A stretch of DNA of 64,000 bases from Anaeramoeba flamelloides (GCA_027625915.1 JANTQA010000076.1:620001-684000), one strand, 5' to 3'. Counted from the stretch's first letter, positions 11,243 through 24,685 are shown. A program made the numbers and translations. Notes: a model not told the origin generated them from the letters alone.

Positions 11243-12664
11243 TTAAACATAAAAAGAAAAAAAAAATATCAAAATAAAATTAAAATTCAACTTTTCTTAT
11301 TTTTTTTTTGCCAATCTGATTTTGTGATCCTAATTTTTTATTCATGTTTTGGTAATCTTCATTCTACCACTTTCGTTTTTTTTGAAAACGTTTTACAGAA
11401 GGAAAGAAAAAAAAGTCGTATAACTCAGAGATCGGAAAGAGAAATCTTGTTTCTTTCTTTTGAAAGGAGAAATTTACCCATTCTAATTTGTAAAAACACA
11501 AGGAGGTTGGCAATTAGAAAACTGCTTTAAAAATTCGAAAAGTTTGTTTTTCATCTTTTTATTTGGAAAGTTTTTTTATTATTTTTTTACCAACTAAGAC
11601 ACTGATTGGTTTTGCAACTTTTAAAAAACAATGGTGTTGATTTTTTGTTTATCTTTATCATTTTTGTGATGTTTTTTAAAAATAAATAATTCTACTTTTG
11701 TTTACTGGTATTTGTAATGTAAAACAGAAAAAAATTCACAACATTTTACTTGGCTTTTCAAAAAGTACCATAAATTACAATCACCTTCTTTGATCATTCT
11801 TTTTACTCGAGAAAAATGTGTGGAATAAGAAGTTTAAATTATTTCCCATTTATACTTCAAATACCAGTATCAAATAAATTTATCATTAAAAAGAAAAAAC
11901 TTTCACAATTTTACCATATACATGTTACCTTGTTTGCTCTTCATCACTTTCTAAAAATATTTATCGAAAATGAGGAAAAGAAGAAATATTACAAACAATT
12001 ATTAATTTAATCAAAAATCCTTTTTCGTTTATGATCAATTCCTAATTGTTCTTTTGTCCCATATTAATAAGTAAGGAATTTTTTGTCATTTATTCATAAT
12101 TAAGAGTTAACGATTCAAATTCCAATTGTTTAGCACACTAATCACCAAATTTTGATTTTCTTCTTGAATTTATGTATCTAAATTTTTTTTTAATTAATTT
12201 TTTTTTGAAAAAGCAAAAGAGAAATTTTCGAAAAAACAAGAAAAGTGGATTATCTCTTAGTTTTGATTTGGGATCCATTGAATGATGCAGCTGGTCTTAA
12301 AACGTTGTCTAAAAGTTTTTTTAGACAAAAAATAGTTGGTTATTGTCAATGTTTTTGTCTTAGGTGGAACATATGATCTTGAAAAAGATTTATGGTGAAA
12401 TTGTCTACCCACATGGTTCTTATATATATTTGCAAATGTGGGTTACTTTTCGTTTTATTGGTATTTGTTAAATCCTTGTGAAAAAATCTTCACTTCATTT
12501 TCCTTTTTTTTTTTTTTTCCGAAAAACTTTCATAAAATAGCCTGTGATTGTTGTTCTCTTTGAATTCATTTAGAGTCCCCTTTTTTTAGTTGTATACATT
12601 GATATATTTTGGTCAAAACAAGCATCAAATAAAGTAATATTCAAAATGTTGTTATTCATTTTGT

Positions 12665-13170
12665 TTTATTATTTAAGGGAGGAAATTAATTTTCACGAAA
12701 TAAATTATTTTTTTTTTTATTCTCTATGAATTTAAAAAAATAGAATGTAATGGTTGATTTTGATTAATTTCTCAAATTAAAAAAAACAGTCTTTAGCCCT
12801 TCCAGGATTTATAGAGAATTGAGTTAAATCTTTGATTTTACTAAAATTTACTTTTTAGTTCTTAAATAATAACAAATTAGCTGTATAGCCTAGTTTTTAT
12901 CGATTTTTATGTTTATTTGGATCATTGATTGATCTTACATATAAAAAGAAAACTCAAGAAAACTTTTACCCTTATGATACTCTATGACACATTACAGATA
13001 CTTACCTTAGTTGTTTTTTTTTTTTTTAATTTTTATTTTGTTTCAAAAACCATTTAATTTTGGATAAAAAACAATAAGAAAAAAAAAAGTACACTACAGA
13101 TAATTTTTAATAATATAAGTAATAAAAAGAAAATTTATTTTACTTCTTTGATTTTCTAAAATTAAATAAA
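12665..13170. repeat. Foldback repeat family, degraded copy
   Basis: It carries the ATTTAAGGGAGG edge near 12672, the GAGAATTGAGTTAAATC / GATTTTACT palindrome core at about 12815-12845, and the ACTCTATGACAC segment near 12978 that matches the copies at 7255 and 58440. Confidence 0.5.
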
Positions 13171-13364
13171 AGTTTTAGATGTTATTCAAGAATATAATAG
13201 AAAAGTATCAAAATTTTGATTTCCCCCATTTCTTTGAATTCTACAAAAGAATCATTATGTTTTCTGGAGGTTAGTTATTTTTATAGTAAACTCTACCAGA
13301 TTTTAGAATAATACTGAAAACATATCAAACTTGTATTATATTTTTGTTTACTATTTGGAATCTA

Positions 13365-14122
13365 TTAAATATTCCCGAAAATACCCGAATTTTTTTTAAC
13401 CACGGTAAAAACGCTTTTTGATCAACATCTAAGAAACACCAGTGCCAATATACCGAGTTTAAAGGTAAAGTTGGAATTTTAATTTAGAAAAAATTTTTTT
13501 ATCTGAAAATATCAAAATTCAAGAAAATTTAAATTTTTGGATATAGTATTCAACCCATTCTGTGTGAAAGGAATTGGTATCTTGGATGATAAATATTACT
13601 GATCATTTCAAAATGGTATTAACTAAATGATAGAAAATGTACTTGTAAAGAAAATTTCTAATTTGAGATTATTACCATTAATTTTGTAATCTTAAATACA
13701 ATCATAAAATAAATATGTAATATCTAATCGTACAACACATACCCGGCCTTACACAAAATGACCCAAGCCAAGCTTTATCTAAACTTCCCAATCTATAAAA
13801 GGAATTGGATTAACCAAAAAATACTAACACACCCCACACAGAACATAAAATAACACAAAAATATCCTGGAATACACATACACGTGCACTAATAAGTACCA
13901 AAAATTACTCAAATATACTCAAAAGGTACCAAAACCTCTTTAGAGTAGTTTAAAGTAGAAAATTCAAAAAAAAATATTTTTTCTGAAAGTAACATTTTTA
14001 TTTTATCATTAAACTGGGTATATTGGAATTGGGTTTCTTCGAAGTTGTCCATAACGTGTTTTTACCGTGGTTAAAAAATTTTTGGGTATTTTCGATTTTC
14101 AGGTATTTTCGGGAATATTTAA
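13365..14122. mobile_element. 750-bp TTAA-flanked inverted-repeat element
   Basis: TTAA at 13365-13368 is followed by ATATTCCCGAAAATACC. The right end is its exact inverse, GGTATTTTCGGGAATAT, followed by TTAA at 14119-14122. Further inside, AACCACGGTAAAAACG and its inverse CGTGTTTTTACCGTGGTT extend the arms to about 100 bases with gaps. The TTAA flanks are the target duplication typical of piggyBac-type elements. The interior is richer in C than its surroundings and has no transposase frame, so it is non-autonomous. Confidence 0.75.
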
Positions 14123-14199
14123 AACACCAACTATTTGTTATGATTTGAAAATTAAATGAATTTTGAAACAAAAATAAGAATTAAAGAACACAGTGTTAG

Positions 14200-14380
14200 A
14201 TTTTTGACAATTAAAAAGAATTTGATATCATCAAAAAAATTTCTCCATTATTTTGAATCTTGGAAAAGCACCCTTAGGGTTTTTTTACTTTTTGAAATGT
14301 AAAGAAATTTTATTTAAATTTTCTTTACATTTCAGAAATTAAACAGAACCTAAGTACTCCATGTCACTCCTTGACAATTC
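14200..14380. repeat. Foldback repeat fragment
   Basis: TTGAATCTTGGAAAAGCACC, a strong hairpin (GAAATGTAAAGAAAATT-like arms at about 14293-14340) and AGTACTCCATGTCACTCC match parts of the foldback family. The left part is missing or too worn to place. Confidence 0.45.
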
Positions 14381-14656
14381 AAAATTTTCAGAATTTAATT
14401 TAGAATTTTTACTAAAAAATCATAATTTCCTTATCATTTCTAAATTGTACAATGAATAAGGCACCTTTATTTTGAAAATTATAAATATATTACCCCTATC
14501 CCTGCCCCGACCCACGATTATGTATTTTTATTGCTACTAACAATCTATCCGAAACCTTTAATGAAATAAAAATTAATTTCCCTTTAGGAAGTTTTATCAT
14601 GTATAACAAACCATCAAATGGTTATGAAAGTTTCTTTTAAGAGGCAAAATTCTGTA

Positions 14657-15194
14657 TATACCCAAATTAAATAGTTTTAACACGCCAAGATTCAATTGCT
14701 GTAAAAAATATCATATTTAATCGATTATGGAAGAAACACAAAATTTGAACCATTCACTGATTGAAATGTTAAAATTATTTTATAAAATTACAATACCCAC
14801 AAAACAAATAATTAATAATTATTAATACTAATAAACCAAGATAGTGTCAAAAAAATTTTGGAGAGAGCAAAACAAAAAATGCATTGGTAAATAGTTTTAA
14901 ATACAACTTGTATTCTTAGTCGATCAAACATGTAGATATTATCAACTAATTTTATTTGGGTATGTTCTAACTTGAACAACTCAACTCTAAACTAATATCA
15001 ACAGTTGAAAAAAATAATTCACTAAAACTCAAAAAATAAGTAGTTCCAAAAATAAAATGAAAACAAAAACTACAAAAAGATAAAAAAATACTTTTCCTAT
15101 TTCCCAAAAATAAATATTATTTCTAATCGCAATGAAATTATCTTATTGTGGTTATTTAGATACTTTTTCTAACCGTGTGCGAAAATTTGAATTT
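14657..15194 (-). mobile_element. Family A element in reverse orientation
   Basis: Read on the minus strand it gives the family A order: TTCAAATTTTCGCACACGG end, AATAATTTCATTG, the ACTTGTT block, GATCGA and GATTAAATA, then a GGCGTGTTAAAACTATTTAA end. Strongly diverged. Confidence 0.55.
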
Positions 15195-16549
15195 TAATTT
15201 AGTATCGACAAGATATCATATAAAAACATTTTTTGGTTTTGGTATTAACAAACAAATTAATAAAACTATATTAATTATAGTTATTATTCCCCAACCAGTT
15301 AAATTTCCAAGCATATAAATTGGTTATGTATTATAAAAATGTGTTTAATGAAATAGAAAGGTCAATTTATATACTATTATCATAAGTTCAATTCATCTTA
15401 CTTCATAAGAGAAAATTTTGTTTTTATAATAAAAATAATGGAAAAAATTGGATTCCTAAAAAAAAAAAAAAAGAAATCGAGCTGATTTGAAAGTATACTT
15501 CAAAGAATTTTTCGATTTTTTCTTTTTTAAATTGTTAAAATTTGTGATTTATCCAATTTTCGTAATTAAAGTTCCACATTAACCAGAGTTTTTTTAATGT
15601 GTTTGTTTATAAATTTCCAAAACCAAACAATCCATAACATAATCTTTTTTTCTTCTATTACAAATTTTACCGTTTTTGATAAACTTTCAGAACAATTTTA
15701 AGGTTTTTAATACATAAAACGAGTCTATAATACAAAATCAATATCTATTCGTTATAATTATTCAAGGTGGGGTTGGGAACATGTATAACAGTAAAAAGAA
15801 TATCTTATAAGAAAATAATAAAAGAAAAGATTTTTAATTGTGAATATTTAGAAAATTAAAATGTAATTTCTTTTATTTTTAATCAAATCCTTTTTATAAA
15901 TAACCAAATTTTTTATGAGCCTATTAATAAACCTACCTAAAGTTCAGAAAAGTAAGGTCTCTATAGAATAACCAAGTGATTGTTTGATAACCAAAAGGAG
16001 ATCTAATTTTTTTCGAAAAACAATCTAGATTTATCAAGATTTGTTAGAGTTTGGAAAATCGATAATTTTTATTCTTGTTTTTTGATTGATTGGATGGTGT
16101 TTTGAACAAGGATAATTTCATTATTCATTGTTCTAATAAACGTGTAAGTTATAATTTTAAAAGTTTGATTAATAAAAAAATGATTTGATTTTAAATAAAA
16201 GAAATTATAGATCAATTTTTTAAATATTCGCAATTAAAAATCTCGTCCAGGATTATTTTCATGTAAAGCATTTTTTTTCACAACTTTATATGGAAGCTAT
16301 GATATTCTTTAAATTTAATTTTCTATCTCTAACTTTCATTTCAATAACAGGATTTTATTGCAATCGAATATTACAAACCATGAAATTTTATAATTTTACA
16401 AAAAATTTTCAAGAAAAAAAATAATTTAAATTTGAATTATTTGCTCCAAAGAATCGAAAAGATCAATAATTTTTGAAAAATTTTCAGGTTTTTGGTGGAT
16501 AATTAATTTTGCAAAACCAAAAAAACAAAAATACAAGACTATTTTCAAG

Positions 16550-16779
16550 TACTGTTAATTGTAAAATAAAAAGATCAAAAATATCAGTTAACTTTCCAAA
16601 ATAATCAAACCATACCAAGAATAATAAAATAAACCATCAATAGCCCCAATTCTAAAAGAGAAATTAATATTTTAAGATAATTTATGGAATATAAAAATTT
16701 TAAATTTTAAAGGATTTTAAAACCTTTTTTTGGAAAGCTGAATGAAAATTTTGTTCAATATATTTTGCAACACATAGTA
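16550..16779. mobile_element. Family C MITE
   Basis: TACTGTTAATTGTAAAATAA begins the left arm; TTTGGAAAGCTGAATGAAAA through TTTTGCAACACATAGTA forms the right arm. It lies just downstream of the SCP phosphatase (which ends at 17264 on the minus strand). Confidence 0.75.
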
Positions 16780-17263
16780 ATTATTAAATTTGATCTTTCT
16801 TCTTTGTAACCATTTGTTTCCACCTTTTAAAATTTATTTGGTAAACCATAATTTTTTTTTAGAAATGAAATCGCACCATAATTTTTTGATGATAGCCCAT
16901 TCCAAACCTTAAAAGTCTGTAACATGTATCTAATAAAAGATTTTTTTTTTTTGAATTTAACAGAGATAGAAAAAACAATTTCTATGTACAACGGGTTACA
17001 CGGTAGGTTTGGAACTGCTAACACTTGGGAAATCTTTTGTTCCACGCTTTACTAAAACAGAACAGCCTTATGGTTATTTTATCTGAAATTGATAATTTGA
17101 AAATCAAAAAATTTTGAATTTTTCATCTTCGTACAGAAATGGATGACGGAAATATTATGGACAAAATAAAAAAATTAAAAAACATTACAAATTTTAAATA
17201 GTTTATTTGCACCAATAAATAAATGACAAAAAATTAAATTATTAACAATAATTTTAATGATTG

Positions 17264-18424
17264 TTAATAAATGATATTTTTTTTCACGGGGAAAGTGGGT
17301 AAACTTTTTGATCTTTTTTTCCGCTTTTTATTGGAATTTGAAAGCATTTCCTTTTCGAACGTCTGCTTGTCAAAATTCTTGCAACAATTGCTGGAGATGT
17401 TGTGTAAGGAAAGAACAAGGTTTTGGTCTTTTGAGATTAAAGAAAGGATTGTGAAAACTCGAAGGAGCTCGTTGTCTGACTTGTCCAGGCCCACGAAGGG
17501 CTTGATGTGGATCCCGTTTTGTGGGTGCAAGCAGTAGCTGATCGGCATGTCGTCAACGATCGCCATCGAATCGAGGTTGCGGTTGATCCTGCTGAGGTCC
17601 TTAATAAAGGATCCAAAAAGCACCAAGCACGAATCTCGGTAGAGACGATGCTCGATCAGTTTGTGCTCGGGATCCAACCGATCCAAAATGGGCTCTGCGT
17701 AGCTTCGCAGCGACGCAGTAAAGACCACAATCTCGAAGATCTCCGAACACTTGAGAAGAAAGTCGTCAAGATATGGCCTCTTCTGCACATAGACCTGCAC
17801 TTGTTTTTTTTCACTTGGCCCGAATTTGAAGCTAAAGTCATGATCGCTGAGGGGGTTGATTGTGCTATAGATCAAGGTTTTATCAAGATCAAGCACCAAG
17901 GTCGGCTTTCCCTTCTTTTCGGTTGTTTGTTTGGGTAAGGTGTACGGTGCCTGTGTTTGGCTATTTAGGTATGGCTGTTGAAATTTCTATTTGGTTCAGA
18001 ATTTTTTTGGAAAGTATTTTTTGTAGTTGGGTAAATTGTTTGGGTAAAAAAATGAGAAAAGATTGAAAAAACAAAAGGTTAGGTGTTTGGTTCTTTAAGA
18101 TTTTGTTTTTTTTTTCAAAGAGTTGGCACTTACCCAACTTTCTTTTTGTTTACGAAAAAAAAAAAAAAAAAAATAAAAAAAAAATAAAAAACAAAAAAAA
18201 GTTGGTCTGGGGTTATTTACATTAAAAAAAGAAACCAATTGGTGAAGATTTAAGCTATTTGGTCTGGGTTGTGTTGTTGGTGTTTTTTTTTGTTGGTGGT
18301 GGGTGTCTGTGTTTGTCTCGTTAGAATCGCTATTTGAAATTTTTTTTTCTCCAGTTAATGTTCTTCTAAATTTTTGAAGTGGTTGTTCTTGGATTGTACA
18401 TAACTCAACGAACTTTTTAATCAT
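17264..18424 (-). CDS. SCP/NIF-type CTD phosphatase (HAD family), two exons
   Basis: Model: complement(join(17264..17986, 18221..18424)), 308 residues; the 234-bp intron has a GTAAAT donor and a TAG acceptor, phase 0. The first exon (start ATG 18424) encodes a Gln/Thr/Pro-rich N-terminus, probably disordered. The catalytic domain starts at LVLDLDKTLIYS, which carries the DxDxT nucleophile/acid pair of FCP1/SCP phosphatases. It continues with EIVVFTASLRSYAEPILDRL, HRLYRD, and MAIVDDMPISYCLHPQNGI with KPF. These enzymes remove phosphate from Ser/Thr of the RNA polymerase II CTD, or from other substrates in the dullard branch. The tail after SLHNISSN is basic (KKRKKRSK) and could target the nucleus. 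Here VDD replaces the usual DNS of motif IV. Exons are notably G+C-rich compared with the flanks. Substrate branch (SCP or dullard) is not decided. Confidence 0.88.
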
Positions 18425-21384
18425 TTAAAAGTCTTATAAAAGAAACGATCAAGTAAAAAAAATGTTTCTTCAAGTTGTTTTGAAAAAGCACTTTATCTAA
18501 TTTTTATTTTATATTTTGCCTAAAAAATTTTACCATTTGAGAAATTATGATTTACGAACCTTTTAACCCATTTTAAGGATTACCCATCACTTTTGGGTAA
18601 ATCGATAAAATATTTTTGATTTTTGCTTTTAGTCTTTAATTTGTAAACAACAAACCAAAGAAGTAGTGTTCCGTTTCGGCTCTTTTTTTGGAAAAATGAT
18701 CTGAAAGGAAATAATAATGTCCAAAAGAACTAACATCGAATAACTATTTACTTTAAATACAGTCATTTTTGCTCAAATATGAAAATTATTTTGTGATTTC
18801 CAAAGTTATAGATTTCACAATTTACCTTATTAACACAACAGTGAGAGATAATCCAATAGACCAAATTACAATTATTATTTAAAGGTTAAAATTTTAAAAT
18901 AACAACAACTTTTTAATTTTACAGAAAAAAATTTGAGAAAAAATTTTAAATATTTTTGGTATGTTCCGAAATCTAAAATAATTCTTCAACGATCGTATTC
19001 AAGAGTCCAACGGAAATAATGGAATAGATTTTATTAAGACTGTTTTGACAGAAAATGATAAAAAGAAAGTTTTATTTTTATTTTTTGCTAGATCTGAAAT
19101 TCATATTTTTGTCTTTTTTGACCCTGAAGAGGAAGGAATTGCATCAGAGAATTGGAGACTTCATTTGTTCCAACTAATCTTTTGAATATACAGAACAAAA
19201 AATAAGATTTGCTTGTAGTTTGGAAAAGTTGAATGATTTTTGCACAATATGCAAAACAAATTTACTTTAATTTGTTGTTTTGATGAGAAAAGGGTTTTAG
19301 ATAAATATTCTCTTCTGACAATATCTTACAGCCATGGTTTCTTATTTCAGTTTTTTTGAAAAGGTCTTCAAATCGTATCTAATTAAATCCATATATTTTT
19401 TCAAAAAATTGTACAAGTTTTGAAGTAAAAAATATTTTTTTTTGATAGAAATTGGGCAAATCTGAATTTAACAAAACAACAGGGAACAAAGAAAAACATC
19501 AATTTTCAAACATTCCATATTTTTTCGTTTTTGCAGACAAATTTTTGTTTGCATTATTTTGTATAAAATGTTTAACGAGTAAAGTTAACAAACTGTGATA
19601 TTTTTTCATTAATAGTCAATTTCAAAGATTTTCTTTTTTTTACTGATTAATCTCACAAATTTACTCAAAATTTTACCTTTCTTTATCAAATTGTGTATGA
19701 TACCTTGGATTAAATGAAAAACTTTTAAACAAAAACATACTGAGAATTTTTCATTGAAATGGTTCTAAAATGAAACTACTGTTGTGAACAAATAAATTGT
19801 CAAATTAAGCAACCAAATTGAGTTAACTTTTTTACTCAAACTCTTTAATTTTAATGATAAACCCCTTTCCATTTAACAATACCTGTTTTTTAATAAACTC
19901 GATTCAATTTAAAAAACCTTAGGAATATTAATTGGGGAAAAAAAAGTAAAATAGGGATCAAAGATCAAAATGTTTTTTAATTATCGAACTACCTGAAAAT
20001 AAAAAGTAAGATCAATTAATAAAAGAAATCAATATATAATTCAAGAATAAAAGGAAGAAACCATAAAATAACAGATTTTTTTAATACGACCAGCTTTTGG
20101 TTGGAGTGTTTTTCTTTGATTGATCTTTTATTAATAATTTGATGGAAAAAGATAGACTATTTTTGAGAATCTCCAAAAAAATTAAAACGATTCCACTTTA
20201 AAAACAAAACTTAAATTGTTTTTGTTTGACTAATTGATACAATTACTAATATTTAAATTGTAAATCTGAAAAAAATTTCACTACTTTTCCATTTTTCAGT
20301 TTTAATGGTTTTCTTTTTATAAGGGTTTTGATTTACCCAATCTATGCCCACAAAAAAAAGAACCACAAAAACAAATCAAATGATATGAATTATAACCTAA
20401 TGATTTGAAAACCCATTTTGTAAAAGAACAAATGAAAAATATGGTAAAAATTTTATTCTCAGTATTTTGCCCTGTCAATATTCTGGAATGTTCATTAAAG
20501 AAATGTGTTTTGAATTTGAATTCTTTTATCAAAGTTTCCCTTTAAAAATTGTGTTTCGCTGTTTTACTTGTTATACCTTTTTTTACCCAAATATTTTTTC
20601 AAATTTGATTTTTAATTAGATCAAAAGGTAATTTTTTTTCAAAATTCTGGTTGAGATTTTTAAATTTTTCTTGATCGAAACCTATTGGAATCTTTCTTCT
20701 CCCTCTACAGTTATTATGTGTTTTAATTTTTTAAATTTTTAAAAAAATTTTAAAATAATTAATTGTGAAAAAATTCTTCATTATTAGTTTATATAAAATT
20801 ATATTTTTTTGGAAATATTTCTACCAAAACTATACATCACTGTTGATTCATTACTAGAGTTATGGAGTTAATTATTTTTTTTTACAAAATGGCAAAGTGA
20901 AAATAATTAAAAAAAAAAAAATCTATTTGGTATAAAGACTAAAAAAATCATACATTGTCAAGGTTTTAATATTGTAGTTTTACAAATTGTTTTTGTTGAT
21001 ATAAATAGTAGAAAAACCGAAAAGTTTTGATATTTCCACTTCTAAAACAAACAAAATTACCCATGTTTGATTTCGATTAATAAATAAACAATGAATAAGT
21101 TACAATTATACCAAAGTTATCTATATGGTATTTTTTATATAAAATTTTTCAAAGGTTAAAATTAATTTCTCAAAAGTAATATTTTCACCTTTATTTTTTT
21201 TTTAATTTACTCTTGTATATCCCAAAAAGTTGACTTTATCCCATTTAAAAATAACACATTAATTTGTTACACTCATAATCTTCGTTACAAATTAACAATT
21301 TTATTTTATTAAGTTGTTGATATATTACCCTACCGAATGATAAAGAATATTACGATATATCACTTGGTTCAATATAAAGAATTC

Positions 21385-22200
21385 TAATAATCCACAAATT
21401 AGATTATATTGAATTAAATTGGTTTTGGACTAAAAGAAAACAATTTTTTTTCAAATTTAAGAAATTTAGGAATATAGAAATTTAAATTGAAAAAATGATT
21501 AAGATTTTTATTTTAATTTGAATTTTATTCCAGAAGATTACTTTTTAAAAAATTTTTTTATTGATTTTTTAGACAGGACACAACTAAGAAATTTTTTTTT
21601 ATTATTCGATTATTTGTCTTAGAGATCCTCTAATATTTTTTTATTTGTTATTTGAATTTTGTCAATGAAACACTTGAAACTTTTATTTTTTATTTGATTT
21701 TTCTGATTGAGAAACTACTATTATTTTTTTTTTAATATATTTCTTTTACCAAAAGAAGTGAAATTTCACAATATATTTTTTGGTTTCAAGTCACCTTCCG
21801 GCAAGGAATAAAACCACTGTTAATAACTATAACCTTAAGGAACTTGATACAAACAATTAATTTGGTTCATATTCAAACAACAACTTTTCACAAAAAATGA
21901 TATTTTAAAATTTTAAATATTTTAGTTGAAAAAATAAAAACAAAAAAAATTGTTCATTTGATCGGTAAAAAAAACACTCCAAAAAAAATCTTGATAAAAA
22001 AATTAAAACGTGTTTAAATTGAAAAAATTTAAATGATAAAAAATATTTAAAAAGAACCTTTAGACTTAAAATTCAATTTAAAATATAAAAAGTTGATTTT
22101 TTTTAATTTATATTTCCAAATTCCCAAATTTCTATAATTTAAAAACAAAATATTTTATTTTAGTCCAAAATAAATTAAATTTGATTTACTCCAATTTGGG
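21385..22200. mobile_element. ~815-bp inverted-repeat element (family E)
   Basis: The left end has CCACAAATTAGATTATATTG, AATTAAATTGG and TTTTGGACTAAAA. The right end gives the inverse of this (TTTTAGTCCAAAATAAATTA then TTTGATTTACTCCAATTTGG). Interior blocks GTTTCAAGTCAC, GATCCTCT and TTATTTGAATTTTGTCA recur in a second copy at 46130-46600. No coding content. Confidence 0.55.
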
Positions 22201-23155
22201 ATTATTTTGTAACACAATGTATTACCACATATTAAGGATTTTGTAACATTCTTAAGATTTTATCATTTTAGAAATGAAAAAAAAATGTTGATAATCTCAA
22301 AAAATGTCAATAAGAGACATTTCAAAACTAACACAGTTGCTTTCAAAACTATTCATGATAATAATTTAATTTTGAAATTGAGTGTTTATCATTGTCCTTT
22401 TTTTTAAAAATGTCCTCGTTTTTGATTATTGATTTTTTGGATAACGATCATAAATCAACCGTTGTATATTTTTTATTGGAATTAGATACCCATTAAAATT
22501 ACAAATTAGTTTAATCCATTTCAGAAAATTATTTTTAGACATTACGACTGGACACTTAAGTTATTTGTTTGAAAAATTACAATTTTTTTTTTTGAATTTC
22601 AAGATAATTATTTTTCAATTATGTGACGAAAATTTTAAGGTATTAGTGCGAATGTAGTAGTTTCTATACTTAGGGTATTCGGCAATGATATGTAAATGAT
22701 ATCAGATATACATTTTTAAATATCTTCTGTGGTACCCATGACTCTAAAAAATCCAATATAATGTTTATTGCACAATATTTTATTACGATGTTTTATTAAT
22801 GATCACTATAAAAATTGAAATTTTGGAAATTTTTTTTAAATTTCCTTTTTCAAATCTAAAAATAGAATGTCTAAATAATAGTTTTCTTCGCATCTAATAG
22901 TTCATACATAAAAATTCCAAAAGTATAATAGTGAAAAAAATACCAGACAAGATTTTTTAATTATAATTATTAGGAAATTATTTTGTAAATGTAAAACCAT
23001 CAATTCAAATCCTTTTATTTAAGAAACAAATATTTATTTATAACCCACCCACTTATTAAAATGATGATTAATGAAATTACAGTTGTTCAGAACATTATCT
23101 AATCAAATAACAAAAAATAAATAAAAATATTATTTTTCAAAATCTAGTTAACCTC

Positions 23156-23354
23156 TACAGTCAGTTCCACTTTTAAGGCACAAACTGCTACGAAATTTAA
23201 GGCACAATAAAAATCTCACATTAAGGCACAAAATTCAGATTCTAGTAAAATAAATCGTAAAAGAAAAAATTCCAAATTTTGTGCCTTAATTTGAGATTTT
23301 TTTGTGACTTAAATTTCGTTGAAAGTTTGTGCCTTAAAAGTGGAACTGACTGTA
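23156..23354. mobile_element. 199-bp near-perfect palindromic MITE (family B)
   Basis: It begins TACAGTCAGTTCCACTTTTA and ends with the exact inverse, TAAAAGTGGAACTGACTGTA. The word AAGGCACAAA recurs within each arm. Arms fill nearly the whole element with a loop of about 35 bases. TA at both ends suggests Tc1/mariner-type insertion. Confidence 0.88.
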
Positions 23355-24481
23355 TAAAACTTTTTTTTTGTTTCGAAAATAAGTTTATCTACTTTGAATA
23401 GCAAACCATTACTTGAATATTCTATAGAAAGCACTATTTAAGGGATTTTATATATTAAGATTACTTGGTTTATAAAAAAATTGAGTTTTAATAAAAAGGA
23501 ATTGATTAAAAATATTTGCAATTGCACAATACTTTTCCTATTATTCACTATTAAAAATTTTGTATGTTGTTATTTTTGTGTCCTGTATTTTTTTCACCGA
23601 TAGAAATATTTTTTTTGATTTTTGAATTCTAATGATAAACCAAATAATTCATAATTTACAAACACAATATTTATTATGTTTTTTCCCTTTTTATCAAAAT
23701 AGTTTTTGACATAAATAGATTTACAAGATTTGTGAAATAATTTGCCATAAAAATCTATTCAGTAATGATTTATTTATTTTAGGAAATTGTGAATTTTAAA
23801 CAACTAATAATAAAATTGAGATAAATTATAGAAATCTATTTTTACAATCTTGAAGACTAGAAATTAACAATTCAACAGTTAAATTTGTGGCTAAATGTAG
23901 ATTTTTTCCTGAAATTCTTGGATCTGTTTACTATTACAAGTGTAATTTTTAATTGATGAGATCAATAAATATCACTACTTTAATAATCAAATTTTTTAGA
24001 GACATATGAACAAATCATGGTCTAATATGATTAATACCCAATAAAAACATATTTTGAGCTTAGACTTCTACTTGATAGACTTCAACCCCTTAAAGGTAAT
24101 TATTTAGAAAAAATAAATATTTTACTTGTTTCTACATTGTCGGTTCTCTTAATCAGAACAACACGTATAAAAAAAGAAAAAAAAAAGTATTAAATATGTA
24201 TTATTGTTTAAAAGTTAAATATAAAACTTGTCAAGATCTTTGAATTTTTTTTTTTTGTAATTTGTGTTTAGGTATATGAAACAAATGATTTAATCCCATT
24301 TAAATAATTTATTAATTTAGTTCTGTTTTTTGAATTCCAAAATTCCCATGTTACCAATATAAAAAACCAAAAATATGACCAATTATTCTATTAAAAATTA
24401 AGTTAATTCCTTTAAAAGGTAGAAATTATTTTTGGTTTTATATTGGAAAGTCTTGATTTTGAAAACAAAAAAGTTTATATA

Positions 24482-24685
24482 TACAGTCAGTTTCACTTTT
24501 AAGGCACAAACTTTCAACGAAATTTAAGGCACAAAAAAAATCTCATATTAAAGCACAAAATTCAAATTCTAGTAAAAATAAATTGTAAAAAAAAAAAAAT
24601 TCCAAATTTTGTGCCTTAATTTGAGATTTTTTTTGTGCCTTAAATTTCGTTGAAAGTTTGTGCCTTAAAAGTGAAACTGACTGTA
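24482..24685. mobile_element. 204-bp palindromic MITE (family B), second copy
   Basis: Same structure as the 23156 copy, with one consistent change in both termini (AGTTTCACTTTTAAGGCAC / GTGCCTTAAAAGTGAAACT). The two copies are very alike, so both are fairly young. Confidence 0.88.

Larger units (their letters stand above)
11243..17263. other. Intergenic region between the RGS gene and the SCP phosphatase
   Basis: The two minus-strand genes are separated by 6 kb without a supported gene. The content is mainly repeats: foldback copies near 12665-13170 and 14200-14380, a TTAA-flanked element at 13365-14122, family A at 14657-15194 and family C at 16550-16779. The first few hundred bases above 11242 should hold the RGS gene promoter, but no motif stands out. 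Confidence 0.6.

Noticed and set aside
16827-17045. 72-residue minus-strand frame with a slightly G+C-richer stretch
   Set aside because: A possible gene tail, RGTKDFPSVSSSKPTV in another frame, has no partner exon; too weak to report as a gene.
17271-18066. Plus-strand frames of 68-143 residues
   Set aside because: They are antisense to the SCP phosphatase, whose motifs are unmistakable.
20317-20532. 71-residue minus-strand frame
   Set aside because: No family likeness, no neighbouring exons and composition of the AT-rich background.
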